DNA of 15,503 nucleotides from CAZGAH01 sp964523295 (GTDB lineage Bacteria; Desulfobacterota; Desulfovibrionia; Desulfovibrionales; Desulfovibrionaceae): NCBI GenBank assembly GCA_964523295.1, contig CAZGAH010000097.1, forward strand, positions 1 to 15,503. The letters are read 5' to 3'. Positions 1 to 6,729 of this stretch are shown here, piece after piece. The notes under the pieces were generated by a model. That model saw only the letters and a program-made list of their open reading frames with translations. It searched no databases and was not told the DNA's origin. How positions within the stretch are numbered: the first letter of the stretch is position 1; each line of letters starts with the position of its first letter. A program made the translations under genes and the position numbers.

Positions 1-1008
1 GACCGGAATGTCGTTGGGGCAGGCATTGGAGCACTGGCCGCAACCTATGCAGGCCGTGCTCATGTGCGCCAGCCTGGTCAGATGGAAAAACACCGTGTCC
101 GCGGGCATGCGCATCGCACCGCGCTGCTTGGCCCAACGCAGATAGCGCCAGGGCTTGTATTCGAAGACGTCGGTCTTGAAAACGCACTCCCGACAATAGC
201 AGACCGGACAGGCGTTCCGACAGTTCTGACAGTTGACGCAATGGCTGAGATAGGTGGCCAGGTCGGCAATGGAGCCGGTCACCCGGCCGGTCCGCTCGAA
301 CATGGCGTCGCGCGCGACCGTTCGCCTGGACACGAGCCCGGCGACAACCGCCGCCCGTTTCTCGGGCTCGGCGGCCTCCGGCAGTTTCAAGCCATCGAGC
401 AGGGCCTGCCCTTGCGCGGTCCGGGCCATGGCTGTCAGATTGTCCGCGGGCGTACTGCCGAACAGCGTCAGCACGACGTCCGCCCCATCGGGTGTCACGT
501 GCTCGCAGACCCGACAGGCCGGGGCAATGGCGGCGTCGCCGTCCTCCCGGCTGGAGAGATCGGCCAGCCGCTCCTGCACGTAGGTTCGGGTCGCGGCCGC
601 GACATCGCTGCCGGCAATCCGGCGGAATCCGTCATTGTCGAAGGCGCCCAGGCAATCCAGCCCGATGACGAGCACCGATTCCCGCACGCCCTGGTTGAGT
701 TTGCACAGCTCCACAAAGGCCCGAATCTCGCAGGGCCGAAGCAGGGCCGCAACCCTGCCCCCTGGCGCCCCGTCGGTCAGCGTCGCGACCAGCGACGCCG
801 CATTCAACGGGAACGCCGGCGCCAACGGAGCCGCCGCATCCAGACGCCCGGATTCGGAGATCAGCATCGGCATGACCGCCCCGTCGCCTATCTCACAGGG
901 CAGCAGCAGCGCGTCCACCAGGCCTTCGTCCAGGAGCTTGCGAAAAAATACGCGCAACGCTGCCGTCGGATCGCCGTTCGGATTCTCGATTACCGCCATC
1001 GTAGCCAT
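1..1008 (-). CDS. FrhB/FdhB-like iron-sulfur protein, C-terminus beyond left edge
   Basis: Iron-sulfur protein of the coenzyme F420 hydrogenase / formate dehydrogenase beta (FrhB/FdhB) type; 336 residues are visible and the reading frame leaves the window open. Near residues 91-103 and 114-120 are RPCEIRAFVEL and VIGLDCLG, and at 165-171 ACRVCEH, all of which resemble this family's core. A Cys-rich block at 257-275 (CVNCQNC, CPVCYCREC) and a ferredoxin-like CIGCGQCSNACP at 320-331 should hold at least two clusters. The ATG at 1006-1008 is preferred because GGGAG lies 8 bases upstream; a second in-frame ATG sits 9 bases further in. It is the third gene after hdrA and mvhD, which suggests it feeds or takes electrons from HdrA through MvhD. 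Its substrate is unknown: F420 use is not established for such bacteria, and formate, NAD(P)H or ferredoxin are alternatives. Confidence 0.8.
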   Translation of the reverse strand, partial: MATMAVIENPNGDPTAALRVFFRKLLDEGLVDALLLPCEIGDGAVMPMLISESGRLDAAAPLAPAFPLNAASLVATLTDGAPGGRVAALLRPCEIRAFVELCKLNQGVRESVLVIGLDCLGAFDNDGFRRIAGSDVAAATRTYVQERLADLSSREDGDAAIAPACRVCEHVTPDGADVVLTLFGSTPADNLTAMARTAQGQALLDGLKLPEAAEPEKRAAVVAGLVSRRTVARDAMFERTGRVTGSIADLATYLSHCVNCQNCRNACPVCYCRECVFKTDVFEYKPWRYLRWAKQRGAMRMPADTVFFHLTRLAHMSTACIGCGQCSNACPNDIPV

Positions 1009-1074
1009 AGCTTGCACTCCCACGCCACGTTTACGGGTTTCACCTGCTGAGACGTGGCCTTAACGACGCGGCCG

Positions 1075-1497
1075 TCACAGCGCCAGCGACGCCTTGGTCT
1101 CGATCGGACCCAGTTCCTGTATTTCCGCCACCAGGGAATTGACCACGCGGGCGAACTCGTTGCCCTCGCTGGCGCCAACCCAGGTCAAACGGACCCGCCG
1201 CGGATCCACCCCGAACTGGGCCAGCATCTCCTGCAGCAACTTCATTCTGCGCCGCGCCTTGTAGTTGCCATTGATATAGTGGCAATCCCCGGGGTGACAG
1301 CCGCTCACCAGCACGGCATCCACACCCGAGAGCAAGGCCTTGATCACGTACTTGGGGTCCACCATGCCGGTACACATCATCCGGATCAGCCTGACGTTCG
1401 GCGCCTGCAGCATCCGGGAATTTCCGGCCAGGTCGGCGGCCGTGTAGGTACACCAGTTGCAGACAAAGGCCACGATGGTTGGTTCGAATGCGTCCAT
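1075..1497 (-). CDS. mvhD: MvhD/FrhD-type hydrogenase delta (electron-transfer) subunit
   Basis: Small [2Fe-2S] protein, 140 residues, of the methyl-viologen-reducing hydrogenase delta family, which passes electrons between HdrA and a partner oxidoreductase. The family signature is clear: FVCNWCTYTAADLAG at residues 11-25, MCTGMVDPK at 41-49 and SGCHPGDCHYINGNYKA at 66-81, giving the expected five cysteines (13, 16, 42, 67, 72). The C-terminal ASEGNEFARVVN stretch is also typical. An upstream in-frame GTG at 1515 would add six residues, but ATG 1495-1497 is favoured by AGGAG six bases before it and by alignment of the family start. It begins 27 bases after the hdrA stop and is followed by the FrhB/FdhB-like gene 66 bases on, so the three form one transcript. 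No hydrogenase catalytic gene is visible in the window. Confidence 0.93.
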   Translation of the reverse strand: MDAFEPTIVAFVCNWCTYTAADLAGNSRMLQAPNVRLIRMMCTGMVDPKYVIKALLSGVDAVLVSGCHPGDCHYINGNYKARRRMKLLQEMLAQFGVDPRRVRLTWVGASEGNEFARVVNSLVAEIQELGPIETKASLAL

Positions 1498-1524
1498 CTC
1501 CTGCTCCTGTATCACAGGTTGATG

Positions 1525-3558
1525 CTATTGCGCGCTCGCCTCCGGGGCGGCGGTTTCCACAGGCGCGACCGCGGGAATGTCGTCCAGCAGGCCGTCCAGC
1601 TCGGCAAAGACCTGACGCTCGGTGAAATGGCGCACCCGGGCCGCGCCGCTGGGACAGGCGCCCGCGCAACTCCCGCAGCCCTTGCACATCGCCTCGTTGA
1701 CCACGGCCACATTGAGCCGGTGATCGAACTCAATGGCCGAATAGGCGCACAGCCCGATGCAGGTCTTGCAACCGGAGCAGATATCGGGGTCTATCCAGGA
1801 AACTGTCGGCGAAATGGTCACCTTGCCCCTGGTGGCCAGCGCCAGGGCCTGGGCCGCGGCGCCGGCCGCGTGAGAAACCGTGTCCGGGATGTCCTTCGGG
1901 CCCTGGCACGCGCCGCCGAGAAAGATGCCGTCCGTGGCGGTGGACACCGGCCCGAGTTTGGGGTGTTCCTCGAGAAAAAAACCGTCCTGGCCCTGGCTGA
2001 TCCCGAACAGGCGCGCCGTTTCCGCGGTGTCCGTCCGAGCCTCCATGGCCGTACAGAGCACCACCATGTCCACAGGCACGCGCATCAGGCGTCCCAGGAG
2101 CGTATCCTCGCACACGATGACGAGCTTGCCCTCCTCGGCCGGACTCCTGGCCTCGTCCGTCACCGCGGCANNNNNNNNNNCGGCAGGACGCCCGCGGATA
2201 AAGGCCACCCCCTCCTCCTGCACGCGGCGGTAGAACTCCTCGTACCCTTTGCCAAAGCAACGCATGTCGATGTAGAAATTGAACACCCGGACGTGATGCC
2301 CGACCTTGTCCTTGATGAGATGGTCGTACTTCAGGGCGTACATACAGCACACGCGGGAGCAGTATTCGTGGTGCTTCACGTCGCGCGAGCCGACACAGTG
2401 GATGATGCCGACGCTCTCGGGCGGCTGGCCGTCCTTCTTGAGTATCTTGCCCTGCGTCGGCCCCATGGCGTTGTTCAGGCGCTCGAACTGCAAGGCGGTA
2501 TAGACCTCGGGAAAACGACCGAAACCGTACTGCCCCAGGGGGGCCGGATCAAAGGCCTGAAATCCTGTCGCCAGGACAACCGAGCCCACCTGAAGCTGAA
2601 CGATGCGCTCGGTCTGCGAAAAATCAATGGCGCCCGTGGGACAGAATTTTTCGCAGATGCCGCACTTGCCCTTCAGATGCATCCGGCAGTGCTCAGGGTC
2701 TATGACCGGGACGTTGGGCACCGCCTGCGGCGAGTTGCGATAAATCGCCCTGCGCGTTCCCAGCCCCTCCTCGAACTCGCTGACAACCTTGGTCGGACAT
2801 TTCTCCAGACAGGTCCCGCAGCCCGTGCAGACGTCTTCCCGGACAAATCGCGGGCGCTGCCGGATCTTGACCGTGTAGTTGCCGACAAAGCCCGTGACCT
2901 CGACTACCTCTGAATAGGTCATCAGGTGTATGTTCGAGTCCTGAGCCACGGCGACCATCTTGGGCGTGGAGATGCAGGCGGCGCAATCCAGCGTCGGAAA
3001 TGTCTTGTCGAACTTGGACATGTGGCCGCCGATGGAGGCAGACTTCTCGGCCAGATGAACCTGATGCCCGCACCGCGCGATGTCCAGGGCGGCCTGAATG
3101 CCCGCGATGCCCGCTCCCACGACCAGCACGTCCGGATGCACGGACGCCTCCCGGGAAAACAGCTCCTCATGGCATTCCGTGCGGCTGACCGCTGCCGCGA
3201 CAAGGCCCTTGGCCTTGAGCGTGGCCTGGACAGGATCCTCCGTAACCCAGGAACAGTGTTCCCGGATGCAGGTGTGCTGCAACAAAAACGGATTGAGATC
3301 CGCGCGCTGACAGGCTTTCTGAAACGTACGCTCGTGTAGCCTGGGTGAGCAGGAGGCCACGACAACGCGGTTGAGCCCCCGCTCCTCGATGTCCTTGATG
3401 ATCAGATCCTGCCCCGGACTGGAGCACATGAACTTGTAGTCCCGGGCGACCTCAACGTCCTTGAGCCCGGCGGCAAACTTCGCCACCCCGGCGCAATCCA
3501 CTTTTCCGGCGATGTTGTTGCCGCAATGGCAAACATACACTCCTATCCGCCTGGCCAT
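1525..3558 (-). CDS. hdrA: HdrA-like heterodisulfide reductase flavin/iron-sulfur subunit
   Basis: Full-length HdrA, about 677 residues, the flavoprotein at the centre of soluble heterodisulfide-reductase-type electron bifurcation. The N-terminal domain has VYVCHCGNNIAGKVD (residues 8-21) and CSSPGQDL (45-52). The FAD-binding Rossmann motif VVGAGIAGIQAALDIA is at 146-161, and the HdrA block EKSASIGGHM...LDCAACISTPKM at 171-201. Two ferredoxin motifs follow in the middle (CTGCGTCLEKCP, 244-255; CGICEKFCP, 299-307), then HCVGSRD...CSRVCCMYALKYDHLIK (388-416), and two at the C-terminus (CSGCKTCIGLC, 594-604; CKGCGSCAGACP, 625-636). ATG 3556-3558 is chosen over an upstream ATG at 3645 because AGAGGAG lies 8 bases before it and the family starts here. 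A 10-N gap interrupts codon 460; the frame is kept if the gap is 1 mod 3. No hdrB/hdrC accompany it, so its partners are MvhD and the FrhB/FdhB-like protein. Confidence 0.95.
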   Translation of the reverse strand: MARRIGVYVCHCGNNIAGKVDCAGVAKFAAGLKDVEVARDYKFMCSSPGQDLIIKDIEERGLNRVVVASCSPRLHERTFQKACQRADLNPFLLQHTCIREHCSWVTEDPVQATLKAKGLVAAAVSRTECHEELFSREASVHPDVLVVGAGIAGIQAALDIARCGHQVHLAEKSASIGGHMSKFDKTFPTLDCAACISTPKMVAVAQDSNIHLMTYSEVVEVTGFVGNYTVKIRQRPRFVREDVCTGCGTCLEKCPTKVVSEFEEGLGTRRAIYRNSPQAVPNVPVIDPEHCRMHLKGKCGICEKFCPTGAIDFSQTERIVQLQVGSVVLATGFQAFDPAPLGQYGFGRFPEVYTALQFERLNNAMGPTQGKILKKDGQPPESVGIIHCVGSRDVKHHEYCSRVCCMYALKYDHLIKDKVGHHVRVFNFYIDMRCFGKGYEEFYRRVQEEGVAFIRGRPAXXXXAAVTDEARSPAEEGKLVIVCEDTLLGRLMRVPVDMVVLCTAMEARTDTAETARLFGISQGQDGFFLEEHPKLGPVSTATDGIFLGGACQGPKDIPDTVSHAAGAAAQALALATRGKVTISPTVSWIDPDICSGCKTCIGLCAYSAIEFDHRLNVAVVNEAMCKGCGSCAGACPSGAARVRHFTERQVFAELDGLLDDIPAVAPVETAAPEASAQ
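2171..2180. other. Assembly gap (10 N) inside hdrA
   Basis: Ten consecutive N between codons for RGRPA and AAVTDE of hdrA. The flanking reading frames agree if the true gap length is 1 mod 3, which a length of 10 satisfies. The segment is a variable part of HdrA after the RGR motif, so little function is hidden. Confidence 0.98.
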
Positions 3559-3684
3559 CCGTCTGACTCCTCTGGATTGGCGTCCTCGCCCGAACCGCCG
3601 TTTCCGTACGCGTTGACGAACCCCTTGGCAAAATCTCGCACGCACTCAACATATACACGTTTTTTTTCACCATGGGAACCCGTT

Positions 3685-3702
3685 TTGAAAATTTTTTTTC
3701 AA
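3685..3702. promoter_or_regulatory. 18-bp palindrome, candidate regulator site for the hdrA operon
   Basis: TTGAAAA and TTTTCAA form perfect 7-bp arms around four T (read on the plus strand), about 130 bases upstream of the hdrA start. The length, the TTG...CAA ends and the A/T core resemble sites of redox regulators such as Rex (about 18 bp, TTGTGAA-N4-TTCACAA), but two positions in each arm differ. The palindrome is seen in the sequence; its role as an operator is inference. Confidence 0.35.
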
Positions 3703-4059
3703 CGTCGGAAAAATACACCCCCAAAGCGTACGACACGCCGGCCAGGGCGCAATTCCTGCCTTATACAGACAAATACGGTATGAAAACTGCGAGAAGAGAA
3801 TAGCATCAAACGCAGCAGGCAAAGGACGTATCTGGAACGGCACTTGAGAGCTGCGCGAGACCGAGCCCAGCGCCGCGTCCTAGAGCGTAATCGAGACGCG
3901 CAAAGCCCTTCATCCGAAATACCTGGATTGAAGACTCCTCACCACAAACGCCAATCTGAGCGGTTCATAGTAGCCCGAAACACCTCTGGAAAGACGGAGG
4001 GGCATGCTGAGTTTTCGTCTGCGTCCTGCCACGTCTCCCCCTTGTCTTCAGACTTCTCG

Positions 4060-4110
4060 CCAAGCTAAACGCAAGCTAAGTCCAGGCGAAGTAATGACGG
4101 TTTAGCTTGG
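4060..4110. repeat. 11-bp inverted repeat with a third copy of the core nearby
   Basis: CCAAGCTAAAC at 4060-4070 is matched perfectly by GTTTAGCTTGG at 4100-4110, with a 29-base spacer. Within the left side, CAAGCTAA recurs at 4072-4079. The 10-mer TTTAGCTTGG appears again at 4209-4218, inside the winged-helix gene tail. No T-run follows the structure in either direction, so a terminator is not supported. It could be a recombination scar, a protein-binding site or coincidence. Confidence 0.5.
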
Positions 4111-4181
4111 AGCTTTCAAAAAAACAGCGAGCATATCCAAGGTGTTACTAAGAAGGCTCTGCTCTGGCGCAATCCATGCGC

Positions 4182-4315
4182 TCAATTTGCAGAGCGTACG
4201 AGGACCCATTTAGCTTGGTTACCCCGGGCGCCGATGTTGCGGACGAGTCCATCCCGGGCCATTTCTTGCGTGAGATTGCGGACCTTGCGGAAATCAGGCG
4301 CTCGAAGAGCCGGCG
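4182..4315 (-). pseudogene. Orphan C-terminal tail of a winged-helix-like protein
   Basis: A minus-strand frame ending in TGA (4182-4184) encodes a short tail that looks like the end of a winged-helix DNA-binding domain: DFRKVRNLTQEMARDGLV (a recognition-helix-like stretch) followed by a wing-like RNIGARGNQAKWVLVRSAN and the stop. Upstream, the frame loses this character at about 4312-4320, exactly where the permease fragment begins on the other strand, so the gene's 5' part is missing. There is no start codon or ribosome binding site for this piece. I do not recognise the parent family; regulators, Fic-type proteins and restriction-related proteins can end in such a domain. The assignment rests only on the look of the peptide. 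Confidence 0.4.
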
Positions 4316-4723
4316 CAGGACGGCTATTTTTTCCGGCCATTCGGCACGCTGCACCCGACCAAACACTTCCCGCACATCTCGCTGCTCGCCATTGGGACGG
4401 CCGCCGTGCTCGCCTGTTTCATTTCGCTGGAGACGCTGATCGGCGCCCTGATCGCGTCGCGCATTCTCGTTCAGTTTGCCGGACAAATTTTTGCGGTCAT
4501 CCTGCTGCGGCGACGCAGACCGGACATGCCGCGCCCCTATCGCATGTGGCTCTACCCCGTGCCCTGTATTATCGCGCTGGCCGGGTGGCTGTTCATTTTC
4601 GTGACTTCCGAACCGGAAATCCTCCTGCTCAGCGTCGGCTCGCTCGTCCTGGGCATCGTGGCCTTTCTCGCCTGGTCGAGTCGCGCACGACGCTGGCCAT
4701 TCGCCACGCACGAACAGGCCTGA
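4316..4723 (+). pseudogene. 3' fragment of an APC-family amino-acid permease
   Basis: About 135 codons in one frame give the last part of an amino-acid/polyamine/organocation permease. AQDGYFFRPFGTLHP matches the cytoplasmic loop typical of these transporters. Hydrophobic segments follow (HISLLAIGTAAVLACFISL, TLIGALIASRILVQFAGQI), then the diagnostic RRRRPDMPRPYRMWLYPVP and two final hydrophobic stretches (CIIALAGWLFIFV and LLLSVGSLVLGIVAFLAW), ending in TGA. The first eight or so membrane segments are absent: homology stops at about 4316, where the sequence changes to a different gene on the opposite strand. No start codon with a ribosome binding site precedes it. It is most likely a decayed remnant after deletion. 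Its frame and codon use are still intact, which points to a recent event. Confidence 0.8.
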
Positions 4724-4873
4724 GCGAGCGAGCGGATACGCGGGTCGCCGGCAAGGCACCGTATGAGCCGGGGGCAGGACGTTGCTGAAGAAGGAGCGCG
4801 GGTACTGTGACGGTCGCGACGTAGCGAACTCATCGAGTAGGAAACGGCCGCTATCGGACGGCGTGAAAGGAAC

Positions 4874-4901
4874 GGGCAAGGCCGCTGCTGCTGCCTTGCC
4901 C
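4874..4901 (-). terminator. Hairpin terminator after ssb, possibly bidirectional
   Basis: GGGCAAGGC and GCCTTGCCC form a perfect 9-bp stem around a 10-base loop, 27 bases after the ssb stop. On the ssb strand the stem is followed by GTTCCTTT, a modest U-rich tail, and preceded by GAATTTTTC. It lies between the convergent permease remnant and ssb, so it may have served both. Confidence 0.6.
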
Positions 4902-4927
4902 GAAAAATTCGCACAAAATCGAAGTGG

Positions 4928-5488
4928 TTAAAACGGCACTTCGTCCATGCCGCTGGCCTCTGAGGGGAAGGCCGGTCCCAGCTCGTCGTCCATGGGCTGG
5001 CGGGCGGGCTGCGGCGGCCGGGCCTGGCGCTGCTGCACGGGCGGCCGGTTCTGCGCTGCCTGACGCGGCGGGGCTGCTTGCTGCGGCGGACCCGGAAAGG
5101 GTTCTTCCGGCATGCCCTCGGTCTCCATCGGCGGCGGAGCGGACTGGGCGGCCTGGCGCGTGTCGAGGAACTGCACCCGTTGGGCGCGTATTTCCGTGGT
5201 ATAGCGGTTCTGTCCCTGCTGGTCCTGCCATTTGCGGGTCTGCAGGCTGCCTTCGATGCAGACCAGGCTGCCTTTGCGCAGATAATTGGAACAATTTTCC
5301 GCCTGCCGCTCCCAGACCACGATATTATGCCATTCGGCCCGGTCCTGGCGGTTGCCGGTCTGATCCGTGTAGGATTCGTCCGTGGCCAGGGTGAAATTGG
5401 CCACAGCCTTGCCCGCCGGCGTGTAGCGCAGCTCAGGGTCCTTGCCGAGTCTGCCGATGAGAAATACCTTGTTCAGCGTTGCTGCCAT
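4928..5488 (-). CDS. ssb: Single-stranded DNA-binding protein SSB
   Basis: SSB, 186 residues, coats single-stranded DNA during replication, repair and recombination. The OB fold occupies residues 1-110, with LNKVFLIGRLGKDPELRYTP at 5-24, FTLATDE at 32-38, EWHNIVVWERQAE at 52-64, NYLRKGSLVCIEGSL at 68-82 and the strand YTTEIRAQRVQFLD. A Pro/Gln-rich linker (about 111-170) leads to the acidic tip GMDEVPF, a variant of the usual DDDIPF that recruits partner proteins. GGAGG lies seven bases before the ATG; an overlapping upstream ATG is out of frame. It is the last gene of the motA-to-ssb array, 39 bases after a small unknown gene, with a hairpin just downstream. Confidence 0.97.
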   Translation of the reverse strand: MAATLNKVFLIGRLGKDPELRYTPAGKAVANFTLATDESYTDQTGNRQDRAEWHNIVVWERQAENCSNYLRKGSLVCIEGSLQTRKWQDQQGQNRYTTEIRAQRVQFLDTRQAAQSAPPPMETEGMPEEPFPGPPQQAAPPRQAAQNRPPVQQRQARPPQPARQPMDDELGPAFPSEASGMDEVPF

Positions 5489-5527
5489 GTCATTTCCTCC
5501 AGTCGGCCATGGGGCCGGCGTCCGCGG

Positions 5528-5905
5528 TCATTCGAGAACCTCTTTCGGGGCCAGGGCCTCAAGCGAGGTCAGCGCGTCTTCCAGTTCTTCGCTGCACGCG
5601 TTGGCCAGGGCCGGATTCCAGTCGGCCAGCGCCGCTTCCAGCCTCGCCTTGCAGGCAACGGCGGCGTCGATACCCGGCCCGAGCGCAGCCTTGCGGTCCT
5701 TCGACCATGCGCCGAAGCGTCGGCGGTCGTCAAGGGCCTCGACCAGCTCCAGAACCCCGCGCGGTGCCTTCGGACCAGGGGGCAGCACCGACGGCGTATA
5801 GGGAGGCTCCGGCCAGGCCAGAGCCAGAAGCCGGGGCCAGGCCTCTTCGAGGTCTTCCGGGCGCCAGGTGAAGGCCAGAAGGCGTATCTGCAAAAATTTA
5901 CCCAT
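5528..5905 (-). CDS. Conserved-looking hypothetical protein, 125 residues
   Basis: I do not recognise this family. The start ATG 5903-5905 has a strong GAGGGGG five bases upstream, and codon use matches the neighbours, so it is a real gene. The protein is soluble and rich in Leu, Ala, Trp and Pro, with FTWRPEDLEEAWPRLLALAW near residues 12-31 and PPYTPSVLPPGP near 34-45, followed by a probably helical acidic C-terminal half. No Cys cluster, signal peptide or membrane segment is seen. It sits between the biotinyl-like gene (57 bases upstream) and ssb (39 bases downstream), which implies co-transcription but does not reveal a function. Confidence 0.8.
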   Translation of the reverse strand: MGKFLQIRLLAFTWRPEDLEEAWPRLLALAWPEPPYTPSVLPPGPKAPRGVLELVEALDDRRRFGAWSKDRKAALGPGIDAAVACKARLEAALADWNPALANACSEELEDALTSLEALAPKEVLE

Positions 5906-5962
5906 ACTATCCCCCTCGAAAATGAAGGTGGTCCTGCGTTTCCGATGCCCGCCGGCCGAGCG

Positions 5963-6610
5963 CTATTCCGGCTCCTCCCACTCTGTCTGCACGCGCACGA
6001 TGACATCGTTGATCAGCGAAAATTGATCGGTCCCGCATACGCCCAGCAAGGGATAGCCCGCGTCGACCACCTCGGCGCCGAAGTAGACCGCGTAGATGAT
6101 ACCATCGGGGCCGTGGTAGGGGACCGGGGTTTCCCGTTTCATGCGCGACATGATGAGCATGTCCATGCCCTCGCGCGTGGACACGGATCTGGCCCCCCCG
6201 GCTTTGATTTTCTTGTCCAGCTCGGGGATGAAATAGTAGCGGGCGCGCTCGGGCGCCGGGAAGAGATACAGGGCCTTTTTCAGGATGGCGCCGATGACCT
6301 CTTCCTTGGAAAGGAAGTGGCGCAGTCGCACCAGTGTTTCCCCGGCCTCGACGAAACGGCCGGTACAATCGCTGGAAAAGGCCACCAGCTCGCCCTTGAG
6401 CGGCGAACTGATCGGCTTGCGGTTGCGCTCGCGCTCGATGAAGGCGAGCAGGGTTCCCGGCTTTTCCTTCCAGGCGCCGGAAGGCCCGAGCACGCTGGCC
6501 CCGGGCTGGAGGTCGGCGAACTCGACCACACCGGAATGCGGCGCGCGTATCTCCAGTTCCTCGTAGGGCGAGGCTTTCAGCTCGTCGAGCAGTCTGGTTA
6601 CATCGAGCAC
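5963..6610 (-). CDS. Biotinyl/lipoyl-domain-like protein, putative carrier of the carboxylase
   Basis: 215 residues with two stretches that read like biotinyl domains. Domain 1 (about 20-98): IRAPHSGVVEF...LLAFIERERNRKPISSPLKGELV...GRFVEAGETLVRLRH. Aligned with the carrier signature IEAMKMMNQI, I58-E59 and I67 fit without gaps, but the Lys that accepts biotin is Arg62. A second half-domain (about 148-191) reads IMSRMKRETPVPYHGPDGII...VVDAGYPLLGV and does contain Met157-Lys158 with Val five residues later, as in a real acceptor site. Between them is a Lys/Arg-rich linker. The start is GTG at 6608-6610 with GAGGAG six bases upstream; no suitable ATG exists. It follows the carboxyltransferase gene, so a role with that enzyme is likely. 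Whether it carries biotin, and at which site, is not shown by the sequence. Confidence 0.75.
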   Translation of the reverse strand: MLDVTRLLDELKASPYEELEIRAPHSGVVEFADLQPGASVLGPSGAWKEKPGTLLAFIERERNRKPISSPLKGELVAFSSDCTGRFVEAGETLVRLRHFLSKEEVIGAILKKALYLFPAPERARYYFIPELDKKIKAGGARSVSTREGMDMLIMSRMKRETPVPYHGPDGIIYAVYFGAEVVDAGYPLLGVCGTDQFSLINDVIVRVQTEWEEPE

Positions 6611-6729
6611 GGGCTTCTCCTCGTCGGTTAAGGCCGGGGAACCGGGTTGCCGTCCCCCCGTCCGTAACGGTCACCGGTCGGAAAGCTCGCGGACGGGCTC
6701 GGCCTTCCGCACGACCGGGGACGACCGCG

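Larger units (their letters stand above)
3559..4181. other. Intergenic region upstream of hdrA, no convincing gene
   Basis: About 620 bases without a gene I can support. The hdrA-proximal part (3640-3790) is noticeably richer in A/T than its surroundings and should hold the hdrA promoter. On the minus strand there are two -10-like stretches (TATAAG near 3765-3760 and TATATG at 3655-3650), but neither has a good -35 at the right spacing, so I do not call a promoter. A plus-strand frame at 3844-4068 opens but has no family resemblance and no ribosome binding site. The right end carries an 11-bp inverted repeat at 4060-4110. No tRNA or transposase remnant was seen. Confidence 0.6.

Noticed and set aside
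64..1050. 328-codon open frame on the plus strand
   Set aside because: Antisense to the FrhB/FdhB-like gene, whose Cys motifs are unmistakable on the minus strand.
1054..2913. 619-codon open frame on the plus strand
   Set aside because: It is the reverse of hdrA and mvhD; the minus strand has all family motifs, and this peptide shows none.
3844..4068. 74-codon plus-strand frame upstream of the scar
   Set aside because: No ribosome binding site, no resemblance to any family and unusual composition.
4148..4879. 243-codon open frame on the minus strand across the scar
   Set aside because: It is antisense to the permease fragment and out of frame with the winged-helix tail; its peptide is charged and repetitive without family resemblance.
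5078..6631. 517-codon open frame on the plus strand
   Set aside because: Antisense to ssb, the small unknown gene and the biotinyl-like gene, with no ribosome binding site or recognisable domain.
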